From Natronorubrum sulfidifaciens JCM 14089 (GTDB lineage: Archaea; Halobacteriota; Halobacteria; Halobacteriales; Natrialbaceae), in assembly GCF_000337735.1 (NCBI RefSeq), contig NZ_AOHX01000001.1, forward strand, positions 1 to 58,084: 58,084 bases of DNA, given 5' to 3'. The position numbers and the translations under genes are program-made. This document shows, piece by piece, positions 25,207 through 34,145 of this stretch. Each line of letters opens with the position of its first letter. The first letter of the stretch is position 1. A model generated the notes under the pieces. It was given only the letters and a program-made list of their open reading frames with translations. It ran no database searches and was not told where the DNA came from.

Positions 25207-26719
25207 CCTCGCCGAACTGCTGCCGGCCCTGCTGATCGCCGCGCCGATCCTACTTGCGACCGTGCCGATCGTACTCGGCCTTCGGTTTGACCGAACCGGC
25301 TGGTCCGTGGCTGCGATCACGACGACGGCGCTGTTCGCCGCGACGGCTTATCTCGCCGCCGCCGTCTACGAAACCGGCCGCGTCGTCCACGTCCTTGGCG
25401 GCTGGGGCGAACCACAGGGGATCGGCATCGAACTCGTCGCCGACGAGTTCTCCGTGCTGATCGCCCTCCTCGTTACGGTCACTGCGGCGGCCGTCCTCGC
25501 ATACACCCGCACCGGCGGCCCGCGCGGAAACACGTTCTACACCGGCTACCTGCTGCTCGTCGGTGGCCTGCTCGGTCTCTCGATGACCGGCGACGTGTTC
25601 AACATGTTCGTCTTCCTCGAGATCGTCGGGCTGGCGACCTACGCCATGATCGCCAGCGGCGACGGTCCCGAATCCGCAGTCGCCGCCCTGAAATATCTCA
25701 TCCTCGGCACGCTCGGGGCCTCGATGTACCTGATCGGTGTCGGCTTCCTGTTCATGGCGACCGGCGCACTGAACATGGACGTCCTCGGTGAGGCGATTCC
25801 ACAGATCGCCGACAACGGCGGAAGCGATCTGACGCTGCTCCGTGCGGCCTTTGCGTTCATCTTCGTTGGCTTTGCGCTGAAGGTGGCCCAGTGGCCATTG
25901 CACAGCTGGCAGCCCGATGCCTACCAGCACGCTCCTGACGGCGTCACCCCAGTGATCGCCGCCCTCGTCTCGACCGTCTCCGCGTACGCGCTCGGTCGAA
26001 TCATGTACAACGTCTTCGGACCCGAGTTCCTCACCGCGACGCCGTATCTGACCGAGATCGTTGTCACGGTCGGCGCTGTGAGCGTCCTCGCCGGGAGCAC
26101 GCTCGCCGTGATCCAACGCGACGTCAAACGCATGTTCGCGTACTCCTCGGTCTCGCAGTTCGGCCTCATCGTCGTTGCCTACGGCCTCGTCACACAGACG
26201 GCGTTCGTCGGCGCGGTCATCCACCTGATCGGCCACGGCGTCATCAAAGCCGGCCTCTTCATCGGGGCTGGCGTCGTCGCCGTCGGCTACGGTGCCCGAA
26301 CCGTCGATGAGTACGCTGGACTCGCCAGTAACCGGCCGTTTGCGGCCGGTTCGATCGCGCTCTTGCTGATCGCACTGATCGGCATCCCGCCGTCGGCTGG
26401 CTTCATCGGCAAGTGGTATATCGCCGTCGGCGCGGTCGAAGCCGAGCTGTGGCCCATCGCGATCGTTATCTTCCTCAGCACCATGCTGACGCTGGCGTAT
26501 TCGGCGCGGCTGCTCGAGAAGATGTATTTCACCCCAGCAACTGGCGTCGACTCGCCACACCCAGCAGGGGTTGCAACTGACGGTGGCAGGGCCGGAGCCG
26601 TCTCGATCGGCATGCTCGGCATCCTCATCGTGACAGCCATCGTCGCCATCGGGCTCGGCTTTGCGGGTGGTGCCTTCTTCGAGTGGCTCGAGCCGTTTAC
26701 TTCGGAGGTGTTCAACTAA
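25199..26719 (+). CDS. mnhD: Mrp antiporter subunit D (proton-conducting, NuoN-like)
   Basis: The product has 506 residues from the ATG at 25199; an upstream in-frame ATG lies inside mnhC. About 14 helices are predicted. The membrane Glu of the proton channel is in VFNMFVFLEIVGLATYAM (about residue 135), and the Lys sites are in GFALKVAQWPLHSWQPDAY (about 222) and VIQRDVKRMFAYSSVSQFGL. LIGHGVIKAGLFIGAG completes the antiporter-like pattern. This is one of three NuoL/M/N-like subunits in the operon. Confidence 0.92.
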   Translation: MSNLAELLPALLIAAPILLATVPIVLGLRFDRTGWSVAAITTTALFAATAYLAAAVYETGRVVHVLGGWGEPQGIGIELVADEFSVLIALLVTVTAAAVLAYTRTGGPRGNTFYTGYLLLVGGLLGLSMTGDVFNMFVFLEIVGLATYAMIASGDGPESAVAALKYLILGTLGASMYLIGVGFLFMATGALNMDVLGEAIPQIADNGGSDLTLLRAAFAFIFVGFALKVAQWPLHSWQPDAYQHAPDGVTPVIAALVSTVSAYALGRIMYNVFGPEFLTATPYLTEIVVTVGAVSVLAGSTLAVIQRDVKRMFAYSSVSQFGLIVVAYGLVTQTAFVGAVIHLIGHGVIKAGLFIGAGVVAVGYGARTVDEYAGLASNRPFAAGSIALLLIALIGIPPSAGFIGKWYIAVGAVEAELWPIAIVIFLSTMLTLAYSARLLEKMYFTPATGVDSPHPAGVATDGGRAGAVSIGMLGILIVTAIVAIGLGFAGGAFFEWLEPFTSEVFN

Positions 26720-28678
26720 ATGACTGAAGCGTCCATACTGCCGTTGGCCGCCGTCCTCGTGTCGGCGGTTGCGATGTGTCTGATCATCGCGTCGTATCGT
26801 TATCCGAACGTCCGCGAGGGCTGGTCGGTCGTCGCCGCACTGACGAAGTTCGGGATCGTCGCGAGTATGCTCCCGGGCGTCATGGAGGGGACGACCTACT
26901 ACTGGAGTCTCAGCGAGTCACTCGGCGTCGAGTTCCTCGCTGGAATCGACTTCGTCCTGCGTGCCGATCCGCTTGGCATGCTGTTTGCAATGCTCGCGAG
27001 CTTCCTCTGGATCTTCACTTCGTTCTACGCCGCCGGCTACATGCGCGGGCTGGACGAACACGCCCAGACCCGATTCTTCGCGGCCTTCGCAGCGAGCCTC
27101 TCGACGGCGATCGGGATTGCCTTCTCCGGGAACCTGGTGACGATCTTCATCTTCTATGAGCTGTTGAGCCTCGTCACCTACCCGCTGGTCGCCCACAACG
27201 AGGACAACGAGGCCCGCATCGCGGGTCGGAAATATCTCACCTACACGTTCTTCGGTGGCGGGGTCTTCCTGCTCGCCGGAACCGTGTTGGTCTACTGGCT
27301 CACCAGTAGCGCAGACCCTGCCGGAAACGCACATCTAGCGTTCGAATCCGGCGGTATCGAGATGCTGGCCGAAGCCGCTGCCGCAGATCCGGCTATCGCC
27401 CAAGCTGCGTTCTACCTCCTGATCGCTGGCTTCGGCGTCAAAGCAGCCGTGATGCCGCTTCACTCCTGGCTGGCCGACGCGATGGTCGCGCCGACGCCCG
27501 TCTCCGGACTGCTTCATGCGGTCGCAGTCGTCAAATCCGGCGCGTTCGGCGTCGCTCGAGTGATCCTCGAGGTGTTCGGGCCGGGTCTGATTCACGACCT
27601 GCCGCTGAACGTGCCCGCGATCGGTGAGGTCGGGTTGAACGTTCCGGTGGCGATACTCGCGGCGTTTACGCTCACTGCGGCGAGTATCATCGCGATGCGC
27701 AAAGACCACCTCAAGCGTCGACTCGCGTTCTCGACGACGGCACAGCTCTCTTACATCGTGCTGGGGCTGTCGATGCTCCATCCGTACGCGATCCTCGGGG
27801 CGCTGTTCCACATCCCCGCCCACGCGTTCGGGAAGCTCACCCTGTTCTTCTGTGCGGGGGCCGTCCACGTCGAAACCCACACAGACTACGTCAGCGAGAT
27901 GGCCGGCATCGGCAAACGGATGCCGCTGACGATGTCCGCCTTCGCCATCGGGGCGGCCGGCATGGCCGGAATGCCGCTGATCGCCGGCTTCGTCAGCAAG
28001 TTCTACATGCTGATCGGATCGGGAAGCGTCGGCGGCGGCTACTGGATCTTCGCGGCCGCACTCATCCTCTCGGGAATCCTCAACATCGCCTATCTCTGGC
28101 CGGTCGTCTACACGGCCTTCTTCGAGAGCGAGGACCGCCACGACGCCAAACCCGTCCTCGAGTTCCCACCGGGTGGCAAACGCGAGTCGTACTTCGCGGA
28201 CGACGAGTACGCAACCGACGGTGGCGAAAAGCCAGACTCCGGACACCCACAGCCCGCTGGCGATGACGACGAAAGCGAATCCAAAGGCGCTGGAACGCCG
28301 ACGGAGCTGGACGACGACGAGTACGAGTATGCCGTCGACAAGTATCCAAGCGACCACACGGCCTCTGACGACGATCACACCGATGACGGCCACGACGACA
28401 CTCACAACGACGCTCATGACGACCACGACGACCATCACCACGGCGGCCCACCAGCCAGTGGCTGGGCTCGTCACACCCCATTCAGCGAGAGCACGTGGCT
28501 CATACTCGTCCCGATCAGCATTATCGCGACGGGCGCAGTCACGCTCGGGGTGGTCCCCGACTACGCCGTCTTCCTCGATCTGGCGACCTACATCGTCGAA
28601 GGCGTCTTCGGGGTCGAATCGTTCGATGAGTTGCGTGGCCGCTCGCTTGCGGAGGCTCTCGAGGTGATCAACGAATGA
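26720..28678 (+). CDS. Second NuoL/M/N-like subunit with His/Asp-rich insert
   Basis: The 652-residue antiporter-type subunit has the channel Glu in VTIFIFYELLSLVTYPLV (about 143) and Lys sites in GFGVKAAVMPLHSWLADAM (about 242) and MRKDHLKRRLAFSTTAQLSY. PAHAFGKLTLFFCAGAVH follows. Between the last two helices (about residues 470-585) lies a hydrophilic insert of more than 100 residues ending in DDHTDDGHDDTHNDAH and DDHDDHHHGG, which looks metal-binding. That insert is not part of the standard fold. It starts directly at the mnhD stop and overlaps the last gene by 4 bases. Confidence 0.9.
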   Translation: MTEASILPLAAVLVSAVAMCLIIASYRYPNVREGWSVVAALTKFGIVASMLPGVMEGTTYYWSLSESLGVEFLAGIDFVLRADPLGMLFAMLASFLWIFTSFYAAGYMRGLDEHAQTRFFAAFAASLSTAIGIAFSGNLVTIFIFYELLSLVTYPLVAHNEDNEARIAGRKYLTYTFFGGGVFLLAGTVLVYWLTSSADPAGNAHLAFESGGIEMLAEAAAADPAIAQAAFYLLIAGFGVKAAVMPLHSWLADAMVAPTPVSGLLHAVAVVKSGAFGVARVILEVFGPGLIHDLPLNVPAIGEVGLNVPVAILAAFTLTAASIIAMRKDHLKRRLAFSTTAQLSYIVLGLSMLHPYAILGALFHIPAHAFGKLTLFFCAGAVHVETHTDYVSEMAGIGKRMPLTMSAFAIGAAGMAGMPLIAGFVSKFYMLIGSGSVGGGYWIFAAALILSGILNIAYLWPVVYTAFFESEDRHDAKPVLEFPPGGKRESYFADDEYATDGGEKPDSGHPQPAGDDDESESKGAGTPTELDDDEYEYAVDKYPSDHTASDDDHTDDGHDDTHNDAHDDHDDHHHGGPPASGWARHTPFSESTWLILVPISIIATGAVTLGVVPDYAVFLDLATYIVEGVFGVESFDELRGRSLAEALEVINE

Positions 28679-30525
28679 CCGAAATCGACATGTTGACCAT
28701 GGCGTACCCACCGCTGATCGTCTTTGCAGCGGCCCTGCTCGTGCTCGTCCTGCCACGGGTCCTTGGCTTTGCGCTCGGTGCGCTCAGTCTTGCGTCCGTG
28801 GTCGCAGTCGCACTGTTCGCTCCAGAGGGTGCACATCTGACGGGGACGTTCCTCGGATTCGCGGAGATACAGCCGTTCTACATCGACGACTTCACCCGAA
28901 TGATGGGTGTCGCACTCGGGTTCCTTGGCACCTTCGCCGTTATCTACGCCTACTCGAGTGAGGCGTCGAAGACGATGGCCGCGTTCGCACTCGCCTACGT
29001 CGCCAGCGCGATCGGTGCGGCATTCGCCGGTGACTGGCTCGTCCTCGTGTTCATGTGGGAGATCATGGCGCTGACGAGCACGCTGTTGGTCTGGCACTAT
29101 GGTGGCGACGCAGTCCGTGCGGGCTACCGGTACGCGCTCGCCCACGGGATCGGTGGCAGTCTGATGCTGTTCGCCGTGATTGCCCACTACGCGCAGGTCG
29201 GAACCTTCGCTTACGGCGAGGGTGTCGACTACGCTGATGCCGTACTGGCTGGTGGGATCGCCGACGGACTTCCACTCTTGCTTGCAGTGCTCGGGATCGG
29301 TGTCAACGTCGCGTTCGTCGGGTTCCACACCTGGCTGCCCGACACCTACCCCCGCCCACACTTCGCGGCGTCGGTGTTCCTCGCTGCTTTCACCACGAAG
29401 ACGAGCGCGTACGTTCTCCTGCGGGCCGTTCCGGAGGGGAACATCTACCTCGCGTACATGGGCGGCCTGATGGCCGTCTACGGCGTCGTCTTCGCCCTGC
29501 TCCAACACGACATGCGCGCGCTGCTGTCCTATCACATTCAGGCCCAGCTTGGGTACATGGTTGCCGGGATCGGTATCGGGACCACGATCGGTGCCGCCGG
29601 CGCGATGGGACACCTGTTCAACAACGTCCTCTATAAGAGCCTGCTGTTCATGGCCGTCGGGGTCGTCATCTACCGAACTCGAGAGAACGACCTCTACAAG
29701 CTCGGCGGCCTCTGGCGTGAGATGCCGCTGACCGCGATTGCCTTCTTCATCGGCGCGCTCTCGATTACCGCCGTCCCCGGCTTCAGCGGCTTCATCAGCA
29801 AGGGGATGGTGCTCGACGCTGCGTCAGGCTACTTCGGTGGCCCTGAACACCAAGCCCTGTACTGGCTGCTGTTCCTCGGGGCCATCGGCACGTTCCTCTC
29901 CTTTATCAAACTCGGCTACTACGTCTTCTTCCACGGCGAGAGCGACCGTGAGGTCCGCGATGCGAAACCGGGACAGACGACGGCGATGTTCGCTGTTGGC
30001 GGGGCATGTGTCGTCCTCGGACTGCCGGCGATCGGGTGGCCAGTGTTCACCGACCTGTTGCCGCTGGTCGATGGAGCCCAGTTCGCCGGGACGGACGGAC
30101 TCGAGACGCTCAACCCGTACAGTATGGGCCATCTGCAGGATTCGGCGATCCTCATCGCCATCTCCGCAGTCGGCTTCAAGATCATCCGCAAGCCGCTTTC
30201 GAAGCTCGACTACTCCGACCCGGCACTGATCGTCAACCCCGCAATGTACCACCTCGGTCGCGGAACGATGCGCGTCACGACGTGGACGTACGCCACCGTC
30301 GACGCCGCTGTCGTCAACGTCGTCACGAGCTGTTACTGGATCGGGAACAACCCCGTGCTGGCTGTCGATGCCGCTGCCCGCCGACTCCCGATGGTCGACG
30401 TCAAGGAACACCGCGCCGCAGACGGCGGTCATCCATCGACGATTCACCTTCGAACTGGGATCGGCACCACCGTTCTCCTGTTGACGATCCTGTTGACGGT
30501 CGTCCTCTGGCTGCTGATCAACTAA
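28675..30525 (+). CDS. mnhA: Third NuoL/M/N-like subunit (MnhA-type)
   Basis: The 616-residue protein has the channel Glu in WLVLVFMWEIMALTSTLLV (about 127), FHTWLPDTYPRPHFAASVFL near 221, LLQHDMRALLSYHIQAQLGYM near 280 and NNVLYKSLLFMAVGVV near 318. The C-terminal 130 residues are amphipathic (RKPLSKLDYSDPALI, GRGTMRVTTWTYATVD) with a last helix. It has the N-terminal part of MrpA only; the C-terminal part is the separate DUF4040 gene. This ends the operon; GTTTTC-rich sequence follows the stop. Confidence 0.9.
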   Translation: MTEIDMLTMAYPPLIVFAAALLVLVLPRVLGFALGALSLASVVAVALFAPEGAHLTGTFLGFAEIQPFYIDDFTRMMGVALGFLGTFAVIYAYSSEASKTMAAFALAYVASAIGAAFAGDWLVLVFMWEIMALTSTLLVWHYGGDAVRAGYRYALAHGIGGSLMLFAVIAHYAQVGTFAYGEGVDYADAVLAGGIADGLPLLLAVLGIGVNVAFVGFHTWLPDTYPRPHFAASVFLAAFTTKTSAYVLLRAVPEGNIYLAYMGGLMAVYGVVFALLQHDMRALLSYHIQAQLGYMVAGIGIGTTIGAAGAMGHLFNNVLYKSLLFMAVGVVIYRTRENDLYKLGGLWREMPLTAIAFFIGALSITAVPGFSGFISKGMVLDAASGYFGGPEHQALYWLLFLGAIGTFLSFIKLGYYVFFHGESDREVRDAKPGQTTAMFAVGGACVVLGLPAIGWPVFTDLLPLVDGAQFAGTDGLETLNPYSMGHLQDSAILIAISAVGFKIIRKPLSKLDYSDPALIVNPAMYHLGRGTMRVTTWTYATVDAAVVNVVTSCYWIGNNPVLAVDAAARRLPMVDVKEHRAADGGHPSTIHLRTGIGTTVLLLTILLTVVLWLLIN

Positions 30526-30775
30526 CGCGTCTTCGTTTTCTCGAGGTGCGACTCGACCGACCTCGAACCAGTCTGCAGTCGGTGGTGTCAAAAATCAACT
30601 GACAGTCGACAACCGGACGAACGGATACTATAGTAGCCACTGCAAGTCAGTGCGCACCTGATCGCACGACGGCTGTGCGATCAGTGTGTAAATAGTTGCA
30701 ATTGTTACTATAATCAAAACCACGCCGTAACGATCCGGACAGTCGGCGATCCGTGACTCGAGCCGTCCGGCAGTG
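30526..30775. other. Intergenic stretch with palindromic repeat II
   Basis: It separates the Mrp operon and the convergent recombinase gene. Apart from T-rich text just after the Mrp stop and the 85-bp family II repeat, nothing was recognised. Confidence 0.4.
30628..30712 (+). repeat. Palindromic repeat family II, copy 1
   Basis: The element runs from CTATAGTAGCCACTG to CAATTGTTACTATA, so the ends form an imperfect terminal inverted repeat. The inner GATCGCACGACGGC and TGTGCGATC pair as a hairpin. It has the same orientation as the copy at 32109, on the other side of the recombinase gene. Confidence 0.75.
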
Positions 30776-31918
30776 TCAGCTCTGCTCCGAGTGTTCATCG
30801 TGCTCGCTCGAGTCGACGTCGACGATCGGTGAGTACGTTTTCGGAACCGCGATCGTCCGCTCGAGTGCCGAGGTGCGTAAGGCGGGTTTCGACGCCGTGG
30901 CTTCGCGCCGGTAGTTGTCACCGTCGTGAGCCCCGCGGACGCCGCGTGGCGTCAGGTAGTCGCCGTCGACATCGATGTTCGCGTCCTTACAGAGCCGTTT
31001 GAGCACCGATCGAGCGCCTTCGGTTGTGATCGCCGGGGGCGCAATCGCGTGTTCGCGGGCGAGTTCGCTCGCCGTCGCCTCCGCACACAGCGTGTCGATT
31101 TCGTCGTTGTCGTAGCCACGCTCTGCCAGCACGTTTTTGACTCGACGAGCGATCGACGGCGCATGCCGGGTTGGAAACAGCGGCCAGTCGTTGGCCGGCG
31201 GATCGAAGACGACCCGATACCGTCGCAGCGGCGTCCGGGCCGGGCCGGGCAGTGGCACATCCTCGAGTCGCTGAGATTTGCCCAGCACGCGAATCGTGCC
31301 CGTATAGAAGTCGACGTCCTCCCACGTCGCCCCGCTGCGGCGCTCGTCGTCGGGGACGCTGAACAGTTCGGAACCCCGCACGCTCGAGTGGGCGAGCAAC
31401 GAGACCATTGCGTACTCGCGCAAGCGATTGCACCGCTCGTCGTGGTTATCGGCTGCCGTCGATGCCGCAAGTGTGCGGTCTCGAAGGTAGCGCTCGAGTC
31501 GGCGGCGCTGAGTCGCCGTCCAGCACTCGCTGTCCGGTCGCTCGTCAGCGGTCGGCAGCGTGGCCATGGCGTCGTCGGTCGCAGCCGGATTCGACTCGAG
31601 AATGCCGCCACGAACACACCACGAGAGAAACGCGCGGACAACCGCGTAGTACGTGCCAGCAGTCGAAGCCGTATACTCGCCGCGGTCGACTCGAGTGCGC
31701 AACTCAGTGGCGTAGGCGTGCATATGCTCGACGTCGAGAACGAACAGTGAGTGGACGTTGTGTTCGGCCTCGAGCCAGTCAGCCCAGCGTCGCAGGATCG
31801 ACTCGGCGTTGGAAGCGTACGTCCCCGCCCCCCTTCCGTCGGGATCGCCGACGGCTTTCCGCTGGAGGTAGGCGTCGACCGCGTCGACGATGGCGACGTC
31901 CGTCTCGGAGTCGGTCAC
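30776..31918 (-). CDS. Tyrosine recombinase/integrase, possibly with degenerate active site
   Basis: The product has 380 residues from a GTG at 31918 (VTDSETDVAIVDAVDAYLQR); an upstream ATG at 32029 would add non-family residues. A SAM-like core-binding domain (AGTYASNAESILRRWADWL, YYAVVRAFLSWCVRGGI) occupies about 20-135. The catalytic domain has the first Arg in LAHSSVRGSELF (about 200) and Lys in GKSQRLEDVPLP. Box II reads LTPRGVRGAHDG, where the usual His-x-x-Arg has lost the His, and ALRTSALE lacks the third His. The nucleophile Tyr is in PKTYSPIVD near 370. It is an orphan gene between two palindromic repeats. Confidence 0.8.
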   Translation of the reverse strand: MTDSETDVAIVDAVDAYLQRKAVGDPDGRGAGTYASNAESILRRWADWLEAEHNVHSLFVLDVEHMHAYATELRTRVDRGEYTASTAGTYYAVVRAFLSWCVRGGILESNPAATDDAMATLPTADERPDSECWTATQRRRLERYLRDRTLAASTAADNHDERCNRLREYAMVSLLAHSSVRGSELFSVPDDERRSGATWEDVDFYTGTIRVLGKSQRLEDVPLPGPARTPLRRYRVVFDPPANDWPLFPTRHAPSIARRVKNVLAERGYDNDEIDTLCAEATASELAREHAIAPPAITTEGARSVLKRLCKDANIDVDGDYLTPRGVRGAHDGDNYRREATASKPALRTSALERTIAVPKTYSPIVDVDSSEHDEHSEQS

Positions 31919-32108
31919 GGTTCGATCACTCCGTTGGTCGTGCCGGCAGCGACGCCGCGGATCATCTACTCGTACGGTACTGGTCCAGCACCCTAAATCT
32001 GTGTTTCGGTGTCGCCGATTGGTGGTCATTGGACGGTGGCCTCCGGACGACAACCGGCAATCCTGACAGCTATTCAGACTGTCACGCAGACCCACGGCTG
32101 CAAGCCTG

Positions 32109-32194
32109 CTATAGTAGCCACTGACCATCACTGCACACCCGATCGCATGACGGCGATGCAATCTGTGTGTAACTCGTTTCAGGTGTCACTATAG
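32109..32194 (+). repeat. Palindromic repeat family II, copy 2
   Basis: It begins CTATAGTAGCCACTGA and ends TCAGGTGTCACTATAG, giving terminal inverted repeats bounded by CTATAG on both sides. The core GATCGCATGACGGC and GATGCAATC partly pair. Length is 86 bp. Confidence 0.75.
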
Positions 32195-32661
32195 CCCGAC
32201 GGCGGTTCTGCAGCGCCCCCTCGAGAAGTTTCGACTCGTGCGCCGGACTGAATGTCGACTGTCGGTCCAAGCGTTTCCTCGTTGGGACCCTCCACAGAAA
32301 TTCTCCCAAGGATTGAAAAGCAACTTCGCGATGTTGAGAGGGAACCGTTCCTCACGAGTTCGGTAGTCAAACAGGAGGGTACAGATGGGCTACAGGGTGT
32401 GATCGGTGCCTTATCAGACAGATTGAATTACGACGTTGCAGTCGCAAAAAGACGATGTTAACTGGACACATGTTACTGTGCAGTATATCTAACTAAGGCG
32501 GGACAGCCGCTACCATACCAGTACGTGATCCCGACCGAGACCAGTTCCTCGAGAAGGGGCCGAGACAGTGCCCTTCCTCGCGTCGGCTGTGCGACGGCGT
32601 CGACATCCAACGGGCGTTTCTCAGGCCACCACCTGGCGTCCAGCTGTGCAGGAGTCAACGC
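32195..32661. other. Intergenic stretch with one doubtful small frame
   Basis: Apart from the uncertain 69-residue frame at 32252-32461, nothing is recognised. Base composition is less GC-rich than the neighbouring genes. Confidence 0.35.
32252..32461 (+). CDS. Doubtful 69-residue protein
   Basis: The frame from ATG 32252 encodes a plausible soluble helix (EILPRIEKQLRDVEREPFL, then GLQGVIGALSDRLNYDVAVA). Third-position GC is only about half, below neighbouring genes, and no family is recognised. It could be a small recently acquired gene, a relic or chance. It sits just beyond the repeat that borders the recombinase gene. Confidence 0.25.
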   Translation: MSTVGPSVSSLGPSTEILPRIEKQLRDVEREPFLTSSVVKQEGTDGLQGVIGALSDRLNYDVAVAKRRC

Positions 32662-33276
32662 ATGAGCATGCTCGAGCTCTTACCGCTAGTGTTCGTGATG
32701 ATTGCGGGACCGCAGATCCTTACTCCGATTTTCCTCGCGACGAGCGAAAACTGGCGCAAAAACTCCGCCGCGTACGTCGCTGGCGCATCACTCTCGATTT
32801 CCCTCATCGTCACGCTTGCATACGTGTTTGGCACCGGTACCGTCGGACAGGGCGCGTCGAACACGACGCTCAGTGCAATCGTTCTCGTCGCACTCCTGCT
32901 TGCGATGGTGAACACGTATCGAACCAGAAACGAGTCCGAGCCACCGCGATGGATGGGGAAACTCGAAACCGCAACGCCACGGTTTTCGTTCAGGCTCGGT
33001 TTTCTCCTGCTGGGATTTTTTCCAACCGACATCCTCACATCGGTCGCCGTCGGTTCTTATCTCGCGGCGAACGAAGCACCGTTGACGGACGCAATCCCGT
33101 TCATTTTGCTCACACTCTTGGTTCTGGCACTCCCATCGCTGACTCTGATTGCGTTTGGCGATCGCGCAGAGACGTTTCTCCCGAAGGCTCGAGACTGGAT
33201 GGACGAGAATTCGTGGCTCGTCAACGAAGCCGTAATCGTCTTTTTCATCGCGATGAGTTTGAACAATCTTTTCTGA
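32662..33276 (+). CDS. GAP/Sap family (LysE-like) membrane transporter
   Basis: The 204-residue protein has about six helices with the GAP-family layout: LLPLVFVMIAGPQILTPIFL at the N-terminus, a basic loop (TSENWRKNSAAYVAGA), and FRLGFLLLGFFPTDILTSVAV in the middle. Helices LPSLTLIAFG and AVIVFFIAMSLNNLF end it. The family is named for actinobacterial glycolipid-addressing proteins and is distantly related to LysE exporters; the cargo is unknown here. GGAG eight bases before the ATG supports this start. A family I palindrome follows 20 bases after the stop. Confidence 0.8.
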   Translation: MSMLELLPLVFVMIAGPQILTPIFLATSENWRKNSAAYVAGASLSISLIVTLAYVFGTGTVGQGASNTTLSAIVLVALLLAMVNTYRTRNESEPPRWMGKLETATPRFSFRLGFLLLGFFPTDILTSVAVGSYLAANEAPLTDAIPFILLTLLVLALPSLTLIAFGDRAETFLPKARDWMDENSWLVNEAVIVFFIAMSLNNLF

Positions 33277-33295
33277 TGAGTGACATTTTACTCCC

Positions 33296-33380
33296 TCATA
33301 CGGTTTACTGTCGTCAATTACCGCCGATCGCCAACCCGTTCTGGCGATCGGTGGGAAATTGGTACAACAATCCGTATCAG
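33296..33380 (+). repeat. Palindromic intergenic repeat family I, copy B
   Basis: The outer arms TCATACGGTTTACTGT and ACAACAATCCGTATCA form terminal inverted repeats. The centre CCGCCGATCGCCA (33321) and TGGCGATCGGTGG (33342) forms a 13-bp stem with an 8-base loop. This is the best preserved of three copies. Confidence 0.8.
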
Positions 33381-33539
33381 ACAGACAGTCAACCATTCAC
33401 CCAACGGTAGATCTACACAGTATCTGATCAGCCAATATTCTCCATCGAAGTGTTGTCAGAGATCCGGTCTGTGAAATTTGACTGTCAATATCACCTGAAA
33501 CGAGTTTTATGATATCTGACAGCGTACTGATGTGTGACC

Positions 33540-33944
33540 ATGAACATCAATTGGACAGCTGTACTCACTGGATTCGCCATGACCCTCGCGTTAGGGTTCA
33601 TCAGCGGCCTCGTCTATGTCGGATCGGAGGCCTCGGTCGTGTTGCTATACTGGGGCGGAATCGGACTCCTCGGCGGCCTCACCGCTGGCTACCTCGCTGG
33701 TGGTGCGGTGAGTTCCGGTGCGGTCCATGGCGGTCTCGCAACCGTCTTCGGGTCGTTGATCCTGTTAGCTATCGTGACGGTTACGTCCCTTCTGTTCGGG
33801 GGGCTCGTCGCGTCGTTCGGTGTGCTCGTCCTCGGGTTACTCATGCTCGTGTTCTACGCCATCCCCGGTGCCTTGGGAGGTGCAATCGGGTCGTGGGCAA
33901 AACACCGCAGAGCCACCCCGGAGCCAACGGGCGCACGAGCCTGA
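33540..33944 (+). CDS. DUF5518-type small membrane protein
   Basis: The product has 134 residues from the ATG at 33540; a GTG two codons earlier is equally possible. Four helices are rich in Gly and Ala: AVLTGFAMTLALGFISGLVYV, LYWGGIGLLGGLTAGYLAGG, LATVFGSLILLAIVTVTSLL and FGVLVLGLLMLVFYAIPGAL. This matches DUF5518 proteins, common in haloarchaea and uncharacterised. The gene is monocistronic; no binding motif is seen. Confidence 0.8.
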   Translation: MNINWTAVLTGFAMTLALGFISGLVYVGSEASVVLLYWGGIGLLGGLTAGYLAGGAVSSGAVHGGLATVFGSLILLAIVTVTSLLFGGLVASFGVLVLGLLMLVFYAIPGALGGAIGSWAKHRRATPEPTGARA

Positions 33945-34145
33945 GCGACCAGTCCCACAACAGTACAATCCTGATTTTACCGTGGCACGCTGGGACCATC
34001 ATCGGCAGTTGAGTTTCATTACTGGCATAACTCCCCTATTATTATCCTTGGAGATGTAGTCTGTCTCAGCATCTCTCACAAGCAAATAATTATCATATTG
34101 GCTAGGGGTGGGACGTATAATTGATAAGTAGACATTCACAAGTGC

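Noticed and set aside
25250-28756. Long minus-strand frames opposite the Mrp subunits
   Set aside because: Polar Asp/Arg/Glu-rich mirror translations of membrane-helix codons; no family features.
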